A DNA stretch of 64,000 nt from CAUSKK01 sp963532425. Lineage in GTDB: Bacteria; Pseudomonadota; Gammaproteobacteria; Cardiobacteriales; Cardiobacteriaceae. The translations under genes were made by a program, and so were the position numbers. Where the stretch lies: contig CAUSKK010000010.1 of assembly GCA_963532425.1 (NCBI GenBank), positions 1 to 64,000 of the forward strand, in the 5' to 3' direction. The first letter of the stretch is position 1; each line of letters opens with the position of its first letter. Positions 51,863-61,328 of this stretch are shown piece after piece. The notes under the pieces were generated by a model. The model made no database searches. It saw only the letters and a list, made by a program, of their open reading frames with translations, and had not been told where the DNA came from.

Positions 51863-53247
51863 TGGGCGCACAGGACGGGCAGCGCGCCGGCTGGGGCTGG
51901 CGCTTCGATGGGCTGCTGCTGCTGCTGGCCCTGGCCACCGGCAGCCTGCTCTGGCTGGCCAACGGCCGGGTGCTGGGCGGGGCCACGGTGGTGGAGCTCT
52001 ATCAGAGCGCCATCGAACCGCAAAGTGCCTGGCAATGGCTGCTGCACGGCCTCAGCCCCGGGGCGGCCGTGGCCCTGATGATTGGCCTCAGCAGCCTGGC
52101 CCTGTGGCTGTTCGGCCGCATCTGTCTGGCGCTGGGCCTGGGCGAGAAAACCACCCTGGCCCTGTTCCTTCTCCTCAATTTCAACCCGGAATACAACGAC
52201 GCCCGGCTGAACGTGGAGGGCTTCCAGCTGGTGCTGCCCTGCTTCCTCCTCGGCCTCTGGGGGCTGCTGCGGGCGAAGCGCTTCCCCTCGGCCCTGCTGG
52301 CCCTGGCTCTGCCCCAGTGGCTGGCCTCCTATTTCAGCCCGCTGCTGCTGCTCTGGAATCTGCTCTGGCCGCTGGCCCTGCTGACCTACCCGCTCGGCCA
52401 CTGGCGCCAACGGCTGCTCGGGCTGCTGCTCTATTACCTGCTGGCCGGCCTGGCCGTGGCCCTGTCCCATGACTTCCCGCTGCTGCTGCAGGATTTGTAC
52501 AGCCAGACCCTGGAAAATCTCCACCGCACCAGCGGGGAAATGTCCATCTTCTTCAGCGCTGACAACAGCGTCCACCTCAGCGCCGCCGAAGCGCTGCTGC
52601 TGGCCCTGGTGCTGGTGCTGATTAACGGCATCAAAATCGCCGGCCTGCTGATTGGGCTGCTGGTGGTGCTGGCCTGGCGTGGCTCGACGGTGAGCGTCAT
52701 CGGCCGGCCGCAACGTGGCCTACTGCTGGCCCTGCTGCTGCTGAACAGCCTGCTCGGGGCCTTCCTGCTGCTCTACACCGGCTATCTGTTCAGCGATTTG
52801 GTCTATATGCCCTCCATCATGATTTGCCTCTGGCTCAGTGCCTCGGCGGCCTTTGGGCTGTTGAATCGCAGCTACCGGCCGGAACAGCGGCTGGTGCTGC
52901 TATGGACGTTCATCGCCTATGCCCTGGCTAGCATCATCGTCTTCGGCCCCAGCGCCAGCCACCTGAAGGCCGCCGGCCAGTGGGCCGCCGCCCAGCGGCG
53001 CACGGTTTACAGCAACAGCCGGGAAGCGCTTTTCTACGCCGGCGGCGACCCGCGCCAGGCCAATTTCAACATCTACTTTCTGCCGGAGGTGCAGCTCCGC
53101 CCGGCGGATTTGATTCTGTACAGCCACAGCCGCAAAAGTCCCGAACCGGAGGCGCTGGAGCTCTACGAGATTGAGCGCGAATTCAGCAACGAGCACGGCG
53201 ACCGGGTCTATGCTCTCCATCTGAAAGATGAGCCGGAAAACCGCTAG
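51862..53247 (+). CDS. Polytopic membrane protein, possible GT-C-type
   Basis: 461 residues with about ten helices between 15 and 385 and a soluble C-terminal tail of about 75 residues. After helix 1 the loop with YQSAIEPQSAWQWLLHG lies where GT-C enzymes have their first periplasmic loop, but there is no clear DxD or ExD, so that assignment is only suggested by its coupling to a glycosyltransferase. Two palindromes are in frame (AKRFP, REALFY). Confidence 0.55.
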   Translation: MGAQDGQRAGWGWRFDGLLLLLALATGSLLWLANGRVLGGATVVELYQSAIEPQSAWQWLLHGLSPGAAVALMIGLSSLALWLFGRICLALGLGEKTTLALFLLLNFNPEYNDARLNVEGFQLVLPCFLLGLWGLLRAKRFPSALLALALPQWLASYFSPLLLLWNLLWPLALLTYPLGHWRQRLLGLLLYYLLAGLAVALSHDFPLLLQDLYSQTLENLHRTSGEMSIFFSADNSVHLSAAEALLLALVLVLINGIKIAGLLIGLLVVLAWRGSTVSVIGRPQRGLLLALLLLNSLLGAFLLLYTGYLFSDLVYMPSIMICLWLSASAAFGLLNRSYRPEQRLVLLWTFIAYALASIIVFGPSASHLKAAGQWAAAQRRTVYSNSREALFYAGGDPRQANFNIYFLPEVQLRPADLILYSHSRKSPEPEALELYEIEREFSNEHGDRVYALHLKDEPENR

Positions 53248-54451
53248 AAGCCGGCGGGGGGCGTCATCATCTCCCGCTGACCGAAGCGCTTCCCCCGTTG
53301 CTGCCAATGGCGAAGCGCTTCTCCCCAAACGAAGCGCTTCGGCTGGCGAAGCTCAACAACGCCCAGCCGCCGGTTCACCAAACGAAGCGCTTTCTCCCGA
53401 CCGAAGCGCTTCGGTAAATCCCGGCGACTGGGCCAAGCAAGGAAGCGCTCCCCCTGTCGCTACTGCCGCCACCGAAGCGCTTCCCTCCGACCGAAGCGCT
53501 TCCCTCTTTGGCGACAGCGACCCGGAAATCCAGGCCGTGCTGGCCGATTATCAGCTGGGCATCAGTCCGGAAATGGCGGCCCAGCTCCATCATCCCGGCG
53601 TCGCCCGCCAGTTTCTGCCCAGCGCCGCCGAACGACGAATTAGCGCCGCCGAGCTCAGCGACCCCATCGGCGACGAGGCCCATTCGCCGCTGCCCACGCT
53701 GGTGCACCGCTACCCCAATCGGGTGCTGTGGAAAATCAACAGCAGCTGCGCCGTCTACTGCCGTTTCTGCTTCCGCAAGGAGCACATCGGCCGCAAGGGC
53801 GACCGGGTCAGCGCCGAACAGCGCGAGGCGGCCCTGGCCTACATCGGCGCCCATGAGGAGGTGGAGGAGGTCATTCTCAGCGGCGGCGACCCGCTCCACC
53901 TGTCCCCGGCCCGGCTACGGAGCTTTGTCGAGCCCCTGCGTGCCCTGGGCCACGTCCGCCGGCTGCGCATTCACAGCCGGGTGCCCATTGTGGCGCCCCA
54001 GCTCCTGACCCCGGCCCTGCTGGACTGGCTGGTTACGCTGCCCCAGTCGCTGCACTGTGTCATTCACATCAACCACGCCGCCGAACTGACCGCCAACAAT
54101 CGGGCCCTGCTGCGCGAGCTGCGCGCCCGGGGGCTGCTGCTCTTTTCCCAGACGGTGCTGCTGCGCGGCGTCAATGCCGACGTGGCCACCCTGGCCGAGC
54201 TGATGAATGCGCTGTTGGATAACGGCGTGGCGCCCTATTACCTGCACCATCTGGATTTGGCCAGGGGCACCGGCCATTTCCGCCTGAGCCTGGACGAGGG
54301 CCTGGCCCTGGAACGGGCTTTGCGTCAGCGCCTGTCGGGCATTGCAATGCCCACCTACATCGTCGAAATCCCCCGGGGGGGCGGCAAGGTGCCAGTGATA
54401 GCGCTGACGGCGGAACAGCGGGCCCTGCTGCATTCGCTGGGCATCGACTAG
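53228..54451 (+). CDS. epmB: EpmB-like lysine 2,3-aminomutase family radical-SAM enzyme
   Basis: Would convert alpha-lysine to (R)-beta-lysine for EF-P modification, together with EpmA (not in the window). The 407 residues contain the [4Fe-4S] motif CAVYCRFC (Cys174, 178, 181), SGGDPL, HSRVPIV, HINHAAEL and the PLP lysine in GGGKVPV. The first ~93 residues are not family-like: they are a Ser/Ala/Pro-rich stretch holding six exact palindromes and variants read as SAS or EAL. The true start could lie further in, but no better start codon with an RBS is visible. It overlaps the previous gene by 20 bp. Confidence 0.85.
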   Translation: MSRKTARSRRGASSSPADRSASPVAANGEALLPKRSASAGEAQQRPAAGSPNEALSPDRSASVNPGDWAKQGSAPPVATAATEALPSDRSASLFGDSDPEIQAVLADYQLGISPEMAAQLHHPGVARQFLPSAAERRISAAELSDPIGDEAHSPLPTLVHRYPNRVLWKINSSCAVYCRFCFRKEHIGRKGDRVSAEQREAALAYIGAHEEVEEVILSGGDPLHLSPARLRSFVEPLRALGHVRRLRIHSRVPIVAPQLLTPALLDWLVTLPQSLHCVIHINHAAELTANNRALLRELRARGLLLFSQTVLLRGVNADVATLAELMNALLDNGVAPYYLHHLDLARGTGHFRLSLDEGLALERALRQRLSGIAMPTYIVEIPRGGGKVPVIALTAEQRALLHSLGID

Positions 54452-54492
54452 GACTCCCCTTATACTTTCTCTTTTTTTATCAAGGAAATAAC

Positions 54493-55797
54493 ATGAAAAA
54501 TGTCGTCATCGGCATCATCGGTTTTGGCACCGTCGGCCAGGGCGTGGTGGAGGTGCTGGAAAAAAATGCCCGGGAAATCCAACTGCGCACCGGCTACACC
54601 ATTCGCGTGAAAAGCGTCGCCCGGCGCCAGTGGCCCGCCGACCAGAGCTATCCCTTCCACTGCACCACCCGGCCCGAGGACATTGTCAATGACCCGGACA
54701 TTAACATCGTCATCGAGCTGGCCGGCGGCGAGGAGCCGGCGCGGACGCTCATCGCGGCGGCGCTGGAACAGGGGAAACACGTCATCACCGCCAACAAGGC
54801 CCTCATCGCCAAACACGGCGAAGCGCTCTTTGCCCTGGCCCGGGAACGGGGCGTGGGTCTGGAGTTTGAGGCGGCGGTGGCCGGCGGCATTCCCGTCATC
54901 AAGGTGCTGCGCGAGGGCATGACCGCCAACGAAATCATCGAGGTGGCCGGCATCATCAACGGCACCAGCAATTTCATTCTCACCGAGATGGCCCAGAAGG
55001 GCCGGGGCTTCGGCGAGGTGCTGCGCGAGGCCCAGGCCCTGGGCTATGCCGAGGCCGACCCCTCCTTCGACATCAACGGCACCGACGCCGGCCACAAAAT
55101 CACCATTTTGGCCTCGCTGGCCTTTGGCATTCCGCTGCAGTTTGACCAGATTTACATCGAGGGCATCGAAGCGCTTACCCCCGAGGACATTCGCACCGCC
55201 GCCGACCTGGGCTATGGCATCAAGCATCTGGCCCTGGCCCTGCGCCGGCCCGAGGGCGTGGAAATCCGCGTTCACCCCACGCTGATTCCCCGGGAGGCCC
55301 TGCTCTGCAGCGTCAATGGGGTGATGAATGCGGTGCAGGTCAAGGGCAACGCCATCGGTACCAGCCTCTACTATGGCGCCGGCGCCGGCCGGCTGCCCAC
55401 GGCCTCGGCGGTGGTGGCCGATTTAATCGACGTTATCCGTGAGCTGAACCTCAGCCGCGAAGACCGGCTGGCCGAATTCGGCTACCAGAAGATTCGCGAC
55501 CGGGAAGCACTGCCCGTCCTCGACAGCAGCCAATTTATCAGCGCCTACTATCTGCGCCTGACCGTGGCCGACCGGGCCGGGGTGCTGGCGGAAATCGCCC
55601 GCATCATGGCCACCCACGACATTTCTTTACAGTCGGTGGTGCAGAAGAACGCCGAAAAACAGGGCGACAGCGTGCCGCTTATCCTGCTGACCGAGCGGGT
55701 GGTGGAAAGCAAAATCAATGCAGCCCTGGCGGAAATCTCGACGCTGGACGCCCTGCGCGGCGCGGTGCAACGCATTCGCGTGGCCCACATCGGCTAA
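54493..55797 (+). CDS. hom: Homoserine dehydrogenase (monofunctional, ACT-regulated)
   Basis: Reduces aspartate semialdehyde to homoserine for threonine and methionine. The 434 residues have the NAD(P) motif GIIGFGTVGQG at 7-17, TANKALIAKHG, the catalytic region (IINGTSNFIL, AEADPSFDINGTDAGHK in parts), and a C-terminal ACT domain (about 350-430) for threonine feedback. AAGGAA precedes the ATG. It is followed by about 120 bp of AT-richer spacer and a terminator. Confidence 0.97.
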   Translation: MKNVVIGIIGFGTVGQGVVEVLEKNAREIQLRTGYTIRVKSVARRQWPADQSYPFHCTTRPEDIVNDPDINIVIELAGGEEPARTLIAAALEQGKHVITANKALIAKHGEALFALARERGVGLEFEAAVAGGIPVIKVLREGMTANEIIEVAGIINGTSNFILTEMAQKGRGFGEVLREAQALGYAEADPSFDINGTDAGHKITILASLAFGIPLQFDQIYIEGIEALTPEDIRTAADLGYGIKHLALALRRPEGVEIRVHPTLIPREALLCSVNGVMNAVQVKGNAIGTSLYYGAGAGRLPTASAVVADLIDVIRELNLSREDRLAEFGYQKIRDREALPVLDSSQFISAYYLRLTVADRAGVLAEIARIMATHDISLQSVVQKNAEKQGDSVPLILLTERVVESKINAALAEISTLDALRGAVQRIRVAHIG

Positions 55798-55917
55798 GGT
55801 TGCCGAATGGCAATGGAAACGGTACTAAAAAAGTATTGATTTGAAAGTTAAGAGGCATTATCATTAGCGCCCGATAGAACGGCTAACGCTATCTGTCACA
55901 TTGCCTCATGATGATTC

Positions 55918-55944
55918 CCCACCCGCAAGGGTGGGTTTTTTTTG
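55918..55944 (+). terminator. Terminator of hom
   Basis: CCCACCC, loop GCAA, GGGTGGG and eight T. The 120-bp spacer before it is AT-richer than its surroundings and holds nothing else I can identify. Confidence 0.85.
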
Positions 55945-55948
55945 GCCA

Positions 55949-55974
55949 CAAAAAACCCCGCCGCAGCGGGGTGG
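55949..55974 (-). terminator. Terminator of the aminotransferase gene
   Basis: On the minus strand ACCCCGC, loop, GCGGGGT and six T. It abuts the hom terminator, separating two convergent units. Confidence 0.8.
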
Positions 55975-55993
55975 TTGGGGCGGGGAGTCGCTT

Positions 55994-57178
55994 CTAAAGC
56001 ACCTTGGCCAGGGCGTCGGCCAGATAGGCGCAGTCCTCGGCGCTCTTCAGGCCGGCGATGTTAATGCGACCCTCGCCGACGATGTAGATGGCGAAATCCT
56101 CACGCAGCCGTTTGACCCGTTCCTTGCCCAGGGGCAGCAGGCTGAACATGCCGCGATGGACGTCGGTGATGAAATGCCAGTCGCCGCCGACCCGCCGTTC
56201 CAGCGCCGCCACCAGCTCCTGCCGGCGCCGGCGGATGTAGGCGCTCATCTCGTTGAGCTCGGTCTCCCAGTCGGCGCGCAGGGCCGGCGTGGTGAGCACA
56301 TGGCCAACGATGGCGGCGCCGTGGTCGGGGGGCATGGACACCATCGCCCGGCTGATAACGCCGAAGTGGGACTGAAGCGCTTCGGCCTCGGTGGCGTTCT
56401 GGCCCAGCATCAGCACCACGCCCACCCGTTCCCGGTAGAGGCCGAAATTCTTCGAGCCGGACACGGCCACAAACAGATTCGGCACCGCCGCCGCCAGCGT
56501 GCGCACGCCCAGCGCATCGGCCTGCAAATCCTCGCCCAGCCCCTGATAGGCCAAATCCACCACCGGCAGCCAGCCGCGCCGGCTCGCGATTTCCGCCACC
56601 CGCTGCCAGTCGGCCGGGCTGAGGTCGGCACCGCTGGGATTGTGGCAGCAGCCGTGGAGCAGCACGATGTCCCGGGGGCCGAACTGTTCCAGGGCGGCGA
56701 AGAAGCGCTCCCTATCGACGACGCTGTGCTGGCGGTCGTAGTAGGGATAGGTCTTGGGCTGGAAGCCGGCGGCTTGGAAGATGGCCTGGTGGTTCCCCCA
56801 GGTGGGGTCGGAGACATATAAATGGTGTTCGGGCAGCAGGCTGGCCAGAACGCTGGCGATGAGGCGGACGGCGCCGGTGCCGGCGGTGGCCTGAATGGCC
56901 CGCACCCGGTCGGCGCTGACGCTATCGCCAAGCACCAGCTCAATCATGGCCTGGTTGAAAACGGCGTTGCCGAGCAGGCCGATGTATTTCTTGCTGTTTT
57001 CCGTCCGCAGCAGCTCGTCCTCGGCCGCCTTGACCGCGCGCATGATGGGCGTTTCCCCGCGCTCGTTCTGGAAGATGCCGACGCCCAAATCCAGTTTCGG
57101 CGTCCGGGGGTCGGCCCGGAAGAGCTGGGACAGCTGCAGAATCGGGTCATCGGGGAGTTTTTCGAGATGAATAAACAT
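55994..57178 (-). CDS. Aromatic/aspartate aminotransferase (class I, TyrB/AspC type)
   Basis: Transaminates aromatic amino acids and/or aspartate with 2-oxoglutarate. The 394 residues match the AspC/TyrB group: DLGVGIFQNERGETPIMRAV (in two parts), HGCCHNPSG, the PLP Lys243 in SGSKNFGLYRERVG and the substrate arginine in GEGRINIAG. Sequence alone does not decide between AspC and TyrB. The ATG at 57178 is preceded by AAGGA. It follows the RDD gene by 56 bp. Confidence 0.93.
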   Translation of the reverse strand: MFIHLEKLPDDPILQLSQLFRADPRTPKLDLGVGIFQNERGETPIMRAVKAAEDELLRTENSKKYIGLLGNAVFNQAMIELVLGDSVSADRVRAIQATAGTGAVRLIASVLASLLPEHHLYVSDPTWGNHQAIFQAAGFQPKTYPYYDRQHSVVDRERFFAALEQFGPRDIVLLHGCCHNPSGADLSPADWQRVAEIASRRGWLPVVDLAYQGLGEDLQADALGVRTLAAAVPNLFVAVSGSKNFGLYRERVGVVLMLGQNATEAEALQSHFGVISRAMVSMPPDHGAAIVGHVLTTPALRADWETELNEMSAYIRRRRQELVAALERRVGGDWHFITDVHRGMFSLLPLGKERVKRLREDFAIYIVGEGRINIAGLKSAEDCAYLADALAKVL

Positions 57179-57234
57179 GAAGGGTCCTTCGGTGAAATTG
57201 TCAGGGAAGTGGCCGCCTCGGGCGGCCCGGCCGC

Positions 57235-57705
57235 TCATTTTGCCACTTTCGCCTTTTGGTAGGGATTAACGGGCAGGTAATAGAGCCGGGTGCCGGCGAG
57301 GCGGTCGTAGAGACTAAGGCCGTCCCGGTCCCAGAGGCGCCAGAACCAGCCCAGGCCCAGCGGCAGCAAGGTAAGCACCAGCCAGAGGAAGCGCTTCGCC
57401 GCCCGGCCGACCTTGAGGCTGTGGCCCTGGTCGTCGCAGACGATGAGCCGCCAGGCGCGCATGCCCAGCGTCTGGCCCTGGGCCGACCAGAAATAGATGT
57501 AGAAAGTCGCCCAGCAGCCGAGCAGGCAAAGGCGGAACGGCAGCAGCAGCGGGTCGCCGGGCCGAAGCGCTTCCCCCCGGCGGGCCAGCACAAAAATCAT
57601 GCTGAGGGCGATGAACAGGGCCAGCAGCAGCAGCAGGTCATAGAGCAGTGCGCCAAGCTGACGCCCCAGCGGCGCCTTTTTTGCGTTTTCGATGAGTAGA
57701 GCCAT
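57235..57705 (-). CDS. RDD-family membrane protein
   Basis: 156 residues with three or four helices. The family pattern is visible: RQLGALLYDLLLLLAL (an Arg then Asp in helix 1), GQTLGMRAWRLIVCDDQG and the C-terminal SLYDRLAGTRLYYLP. The role is unknown for most of the family; some act as transporters. Two exact palindromes are in frame (GEALRPGD and AKRFLW). Confidence 0.85.
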   Translation of the reverse strand: MALLIENAKKAPLGRQLGALLYDLLLLLALFIALSMIFVLARRGEALRPGDPLLLPFRLCLLGCWATFYIYFWSAQGQTLGMRAWRLIVCDDQGHSLKVGRAAKRFLWLVLTLLPLGLGWFWRLWDRDGLSLYDRLAGTRLYYLPVNPYQKAKVAK

Positions 57706-57802
57706 GATAATAAGCAGGGGTGGAAGGGGTTTTGTTGTTGAAGCACAACAGATAGAGCCTTTAAACTATCCCGTTCTCTGTTCTAAAGCAATCCCAAAAT
57801 CT

Positions 57803-59485
57803 ATGCATACAAAATCTCTCTTAGCACTGCTGATGCTTAGCACCACTGCCTGTGCCCAGCCCCAGGAGGCCATCGATGCCGCCTTTGACAGCAGTGCACC
57901 GGCGCTGCTCGACCAGGCCAAGCCGGAAGAACTTAAACAAATTAGCGAAACGGCCGAACAGGAGCAGGCCACCGGCGTAGCGCTTCCCGGAGAACCCGCC
58001 AGTCCCGAGGGGGAAGCGCTTCCCCCGCCCGAGGAGGATTTTTTCGGCGACCGGGACAGTGTCAGCCTCAACGGCCAGACCATCAAACTGCGCAGCCCCA
58101 AGGCTCTGCACGCCTTCTACAACACGGCCAAGGCCTACAACCACTGGAACGCCGAGCGCGCCGCCCGGCTGGCCGAAGTGGTGGCCAGTGCCCGCAATGA
58201 CGGCCTGCCGCCGGCCAAATATCATCCGGAGGTCATCGCCGCCTTCCAGGACGACGAGGCCCATCAGATTCTGCTCAGCGATGCCTTCCTGAGTCTGGCC
58301 GGCGATTTGGCCAACGGTCTGGTGAACCCGCGCATCACCCAGCCCGAATGGAACGGTGCCAAGGTCAGCGATGAGGAGCTGGCCGAGCTGCTGGCCTCGG
58401 CGCTGGAGAAGAACGATTTCGCCACGCCGCTGGAAGCGCTTAACCGCGATAACCCGCGCTATCAGGCCCTGCGCCGGGCCTACAACGCCCAGATTAACGG
58501 CGAAGACACGCCGCCGGAGGAACAGCTCACCTCGGCCGGCATGCTGCAGCTCAATTCCGACCACCCGGACGTGCTGATTCTGCGCAAAAAGCTAGGCCTG
58601 GCCGGCGACAGCACCCTCTACGACGAGAGCGTGCGCGATGCGGTGCTGGAATACCAGAAGAAACACCGCAAGGAGCTGGGCAAACCCGATGGCCGCGTCG
58701 GCAAAAAAACCCGCGACAAACTCAACGGCAAACTGGCGAAAAAGCCGGCGAAAATCAGCCTGGACCTGCTGCAAATCAACATGGAACGCCAGCGCTGGAT
58801 GCCCCAGGAGCTCGGCAATACCAACATCATCGTTAATATTCCCAGCTACACCGCCAAGATGTTCCGCGACGGCGCCGAAATCTACAGCACCCGCACGGTC
58901 ATTGGCCGCCGCGACCGACAGACGCCGGCCTTCGTGGACCGGCTGCGCCATGTGGTCATGAGCCCCATGTGGACGGTGCCACCCACCATTCTCAAGGACA
59001 AAATCGAGAAGGGCCAGGTAACCAGCGCCTATGATTTGGTTACCAATCGCGGCAAATACGTCAGCCCGGCCAACGGCAGCGTGCCCGCCGGCCACACCCT
59101 GCGCATGAAATCGAGCCCGAGCAACCCGCTGGGCAAGGTGAAATTCCTCTTCCCCAACAGCCACGCCATCTACCTGCACGACACGCCGCGCAGTGGCGCC
59201 TTCTTTGGCCAGGCGCGCAGTTCCGGCTGCATCCGGCTGCAGGACCCGGAAAATCTGGCCTACCTGCTGCTGGCCGGGGTGAAGAGCAAGGAACAAATTA
59301 AAAACGACATGAGCTACCGGCCGAAGGAAGTGTGGAGCAACCCGCTGGAACCGGTGCCCATCTACCTGGTTTACTGGACGGTTTCCAGTGATTTAAATGG
59401 TAAAATCGCCACCGCCAGCGACGTCTATGGCAAAGATGCCAAATTAATCGCGCAATATAAGAAAGCGCTTGAAATCAAAGACTAA
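57803..59485 (+). CDS. YcbB-like L,D-transpeptidase
   Basis: Periplasmic enzyme making 3-3 peptidoglycan cross-links. The 560 residues: signal peptide (MHTKSLLALLMLSTTACAQ), a Pro/Glu-rich stretch with a palindrome (GEALPPPEED), a scaffold domain (about 60-250), a peptidoglycan-binding helix bundle (LNSDHPDVLILRKKLGL onward), and a YkuD domain with HDTPRSGAFFG and the catalytic Cys476 in SSGCIRL. It resembles E. coli LdtD but is shorter. I start at 57803; an upstream in-frame ATG is less likely. Confidence 0.9.
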   Translation: MHTKSLLALLMLSTTACAQPQEAIDAAFDSSAPALLDQAKPEELKQISETAEQEQATGVALPGEPASPEGEALPPPEEDFFGDRDSVSLNGQTIKLRSPKALHAFYNTAKAYNHWNAERAARLAEVVASARNDGLPPAKYHPEVIAAFQDDEAHQILLSDAFLSLAGDLANGLVNPRITQPEWNGAKVSDEELAELLASALEKNDFATPLEALNRDNPRYQALRRAYNAQINGEDTPPEEQLTSAGMLQLNSDHPDVLILRKKLGLAGDSTLYDESVRDAVLEYQKKHRKELGKPDGRVGKKTRDKLNGKLAKKPAKISLDLLQINMERQRWMPQELGNTNIIVNIPSYTAKMFRDGAEIYSTRTVIGRRDRQTPAFVDRLRHVVMSPMWTVPPTILKDKIEKGQVTSAYDLVTNRGKYVSPANGSVPAGHTLRMKSSPSNPLGKVKFLFPNSHAIYLHDTPRSGAFFGQARSSGCIRLQDPENLAYLLLAGVKSKEQIKNDMSYRPKEVWSNPLEPVPIYLVYWTVSSDLNGKIATASDVYGKDAKLIAQYKKALEIKD

Positions 59486-59496
59486 GGAATAAACCT

Positions 59497-60015
59497 ATGG
59501 CAATTCAAAAGTCCTCCTACAGCAAAGAAGAATTGCTGGCCTGCGCCCGGGCGGAAATGTTCGGGCCCGGCAATGCCCAGCTGCCCCTGCCCAATATGCT
59601 GATGATTGACCGCATCGTCGCCATCAACGACCACGGCGGCCAGTACGGCAAGGGCGAAATCATCGCCGAGCTGGACCTCAATCCGGAGCTGTGGTTTTTC
59701 CAGTGCCACTTCCAGGGCGACCCGGTCATGCCCGGCTGCCTGGGCCTGGACGCCCTGTGGCAGTTGCTGGGTTTCTTCCTGGGCTGGAGCGGCGGCCTCG
59801 GTCGCGGCCGGGCCCTGGGCTGTGGTGAGGTCAAATTCACCGGCCAGGTGCTGCCACGCCACCAAAAAATCACCTATCACATTCACATCAAACGCACCAT
59901 TCTGCGAAAACTGGTGCTTGGCATTGCCGATGCGACCATGAGCGTTGATGGTAAAGAAATCTACACCGGCAAGGATTTGAAGGTGGGGTTGTTCACCAGC
60001 ACGGACAATTTTTAA
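59497..60015 (+). CDS. fabA: 3-hydroxydecanoyl-ACP dehydratase/isomerase FabA
   Basis: Introduces the cis double bond in type II fatty-acid synthesis. 172 residues; catalytic His71 in FQCHFQGDPVMPGC and Asp85 in GLDALWQLLGFFLGW. AAGGAA lies upstream. It forms an operon with fabB 9 bp downstream, the standard gammaproteobacterial unsaturated-fatty-acid pair. Confidence 0.97.
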   Translation: MAIQKSSYSKEELLACARAEMFGPGNAQLPLPNMLMIDRIVAINDHGGQYGKGEIIAELDLNPELWFFQCHFQGDPVMPGCLGLDALWQLLGFFLGWSGGLGRGRALGCGEVKFTGQVLPRHQKITYHIHIKRTILRKLVLGIADATMSVDGKEIYTGKDLKVGLFTSTDNF

Positions 60016-60024
60016 GGAGTTTCT

Positions 60025-61239
60025 ATGAGAAGAGTAGTGGTTACGGGCATGGGCATCGTTTCCAGCCTCGGTAACAATGTCCCAGAGGTACTCGCGGCCC
60101 TGCGCCAGCTGCGCTCGGGCATCGAATTCGCCAAGATTTATCAGGAAATGGGCCTGCGTTCCCAGGTGGAAGGCAGCCTGCACATCGACCTGAAAGCGCT
60201 CATTGACCGGAAGATTTTCCGCTTCATGGGCGACGCGGCCGCCTATTGCTATGTGGCCATGAAGGAGGCCATCGCCATGGCCGGCCTGGGCCCGGAACAG
60301 ATTTCCCATCCGCGCACCGGCCTGGTGGTCGGCACCGGCGGGGCCACGCCCTCGGCCCAGGTGGAAAGCGCCGACATTCTGCGCCGGGACGGGGTCAAGC
60401 GCATTGGCCCCTATGCCGTAACCAAAACCATGGCCTCCACCACCAGCGCCTGCCTGGCTACGCCCTTCCAAATCAAGGGGGTGAACTACTCCATCAGCTC
60501 GGCCTGCTCCACCTCGGCCCACTGCATCGGCCACGGCGCCGAGCTAATCCAGTTCGGCAAACAGGACATCGTCTTCGCCGGCGGCGGCGAGGAAGTGCAC
60601 TGGACGCTGTCCTCACTCTTCGACGCCATGGGCGCCCTCTCCACCAAATACAACGACCAGCCCCAGAGCGCTTCCCGGGCCTATGATGCCGACCGCGACG
60701 GTTTCGTCATCTCCGGCGGCGGCTCCATTCTCGTGCTGGAGGAATACGAACACGCCAAGCGCCGGGGCGCCCCGATTATTGCCGAGCTCACCGGCTACGG
60801 CGCCACCTCCGACGGCTACGACATGGTCGCGCCCTCGGGCGAAGGGGCCGTGCGCTGTATGCAAATGGCCCTGGCCCAGCACGGCGGCCCGGTGGACTAT
60901 ATCAACGCCCACGGCACCTCCACGCCGGTGGGCGACACCAAGGAACTGGGCGCCATTCGCACCACCTTCGCCGGCCAGACCGTGCCGGCCATTAGTTCGA
61001 CCAAATCCCTATCCGGCCACGCCCTCGGCGCCGCCGGCTCCAACGAGGCCATCTACAGCCTGCTAATGCTGCAGAACGATTTCCTCGTGGCCAGTGCCAA
61101 CATCGAACGGCTCGACCCGGAGGCTGAAGATTTGCCGATTCTGCGCGAAAACCGCGACCAGAAGCTCCAGGCGGTGATGAGCAATAGCTTTGGTTTTGGT
61201 GGCACCAATGCCACTTTGATTTTTGCGGGGGTGAAGTGA
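60025..61239 (+). CDS. fabB: 3-oxoacyl-ACP synthase I FabB
   Basis: Elongates the cis-3-decenoyl-ACP made by FabA. The 404 residues carry the nucleophile Cys161 in SSACSTSAHC, and the histidines in NAHGTSTPVGD and KSLSGHALGAAGS. AAGGAG is upstream. The last codons (GGTNATLIFAGVK) recur downstream in a small frame that starts on the fabB stop codon. Confidence 0.97.
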   Translation: MRRVVVTGMGIVSSLGNNVPEVLAALRQLRSGIEFAKIYQEMGLRSQVEGSLHIDLKALIDRKIFRFMGDAAAYCYVAMKEAIAMAGLGPEQISHPRTGLVVGTGGATPSAQVESADILRRDGVKRIGPYAVTKTMASTTSACLATPFQIKGVNYSISSACSTSAHCIGHGAELIQFGKQDIVFAGGGEEVHWTLSSLFDAMGALSTKYNDQPQSASRAYDADRDGFVISGGGSILVLEEYEHAKRRGAPIIAELTGYGATSDGYDMVAPSGEGAVRCMQMALAQHGGPVDYINAHGTSTPVGDTKELGAIRTTFAGQTVPAISSTKSLSGHALGAAGSNEAIYSLLMLQNDFLVASANIERLDPEAEDLPILRENRDQKLQAVMSNSFGFGGTNATLIFAGVK

Positions 61240-61328
61240 TGGCTCGCTTTCCAATCACAACGGTGGAAGCCACCTGGGCCGAGCCCGGTGGCACCAACGC
61301 CACTTTGATTTTTGCGGGGGTGAAATGA
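61239..61328 (+). CDS. 29-codon frame carrying a second fabB 3-prime end
   Basis: An ATG sharing a base with the fabB TGA opens a frame of 29 codons: 16 novel residues (MARFPITTVEATWAEP) then GGTNATLIFAGVK and TGA, an exact amino-acid copy of the FabB end. The copy is offset 89 bp and differs only at synonymous sites (AAT/AAC, AAG/AAA). Its TGA overlaps the ATG of the next gene, so it could be a coupled leader. It may instead be an untranslated relic. Confidence 0.5.
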   Translation: MARFPITTVEATWAEPGGTNATLIFAGVK

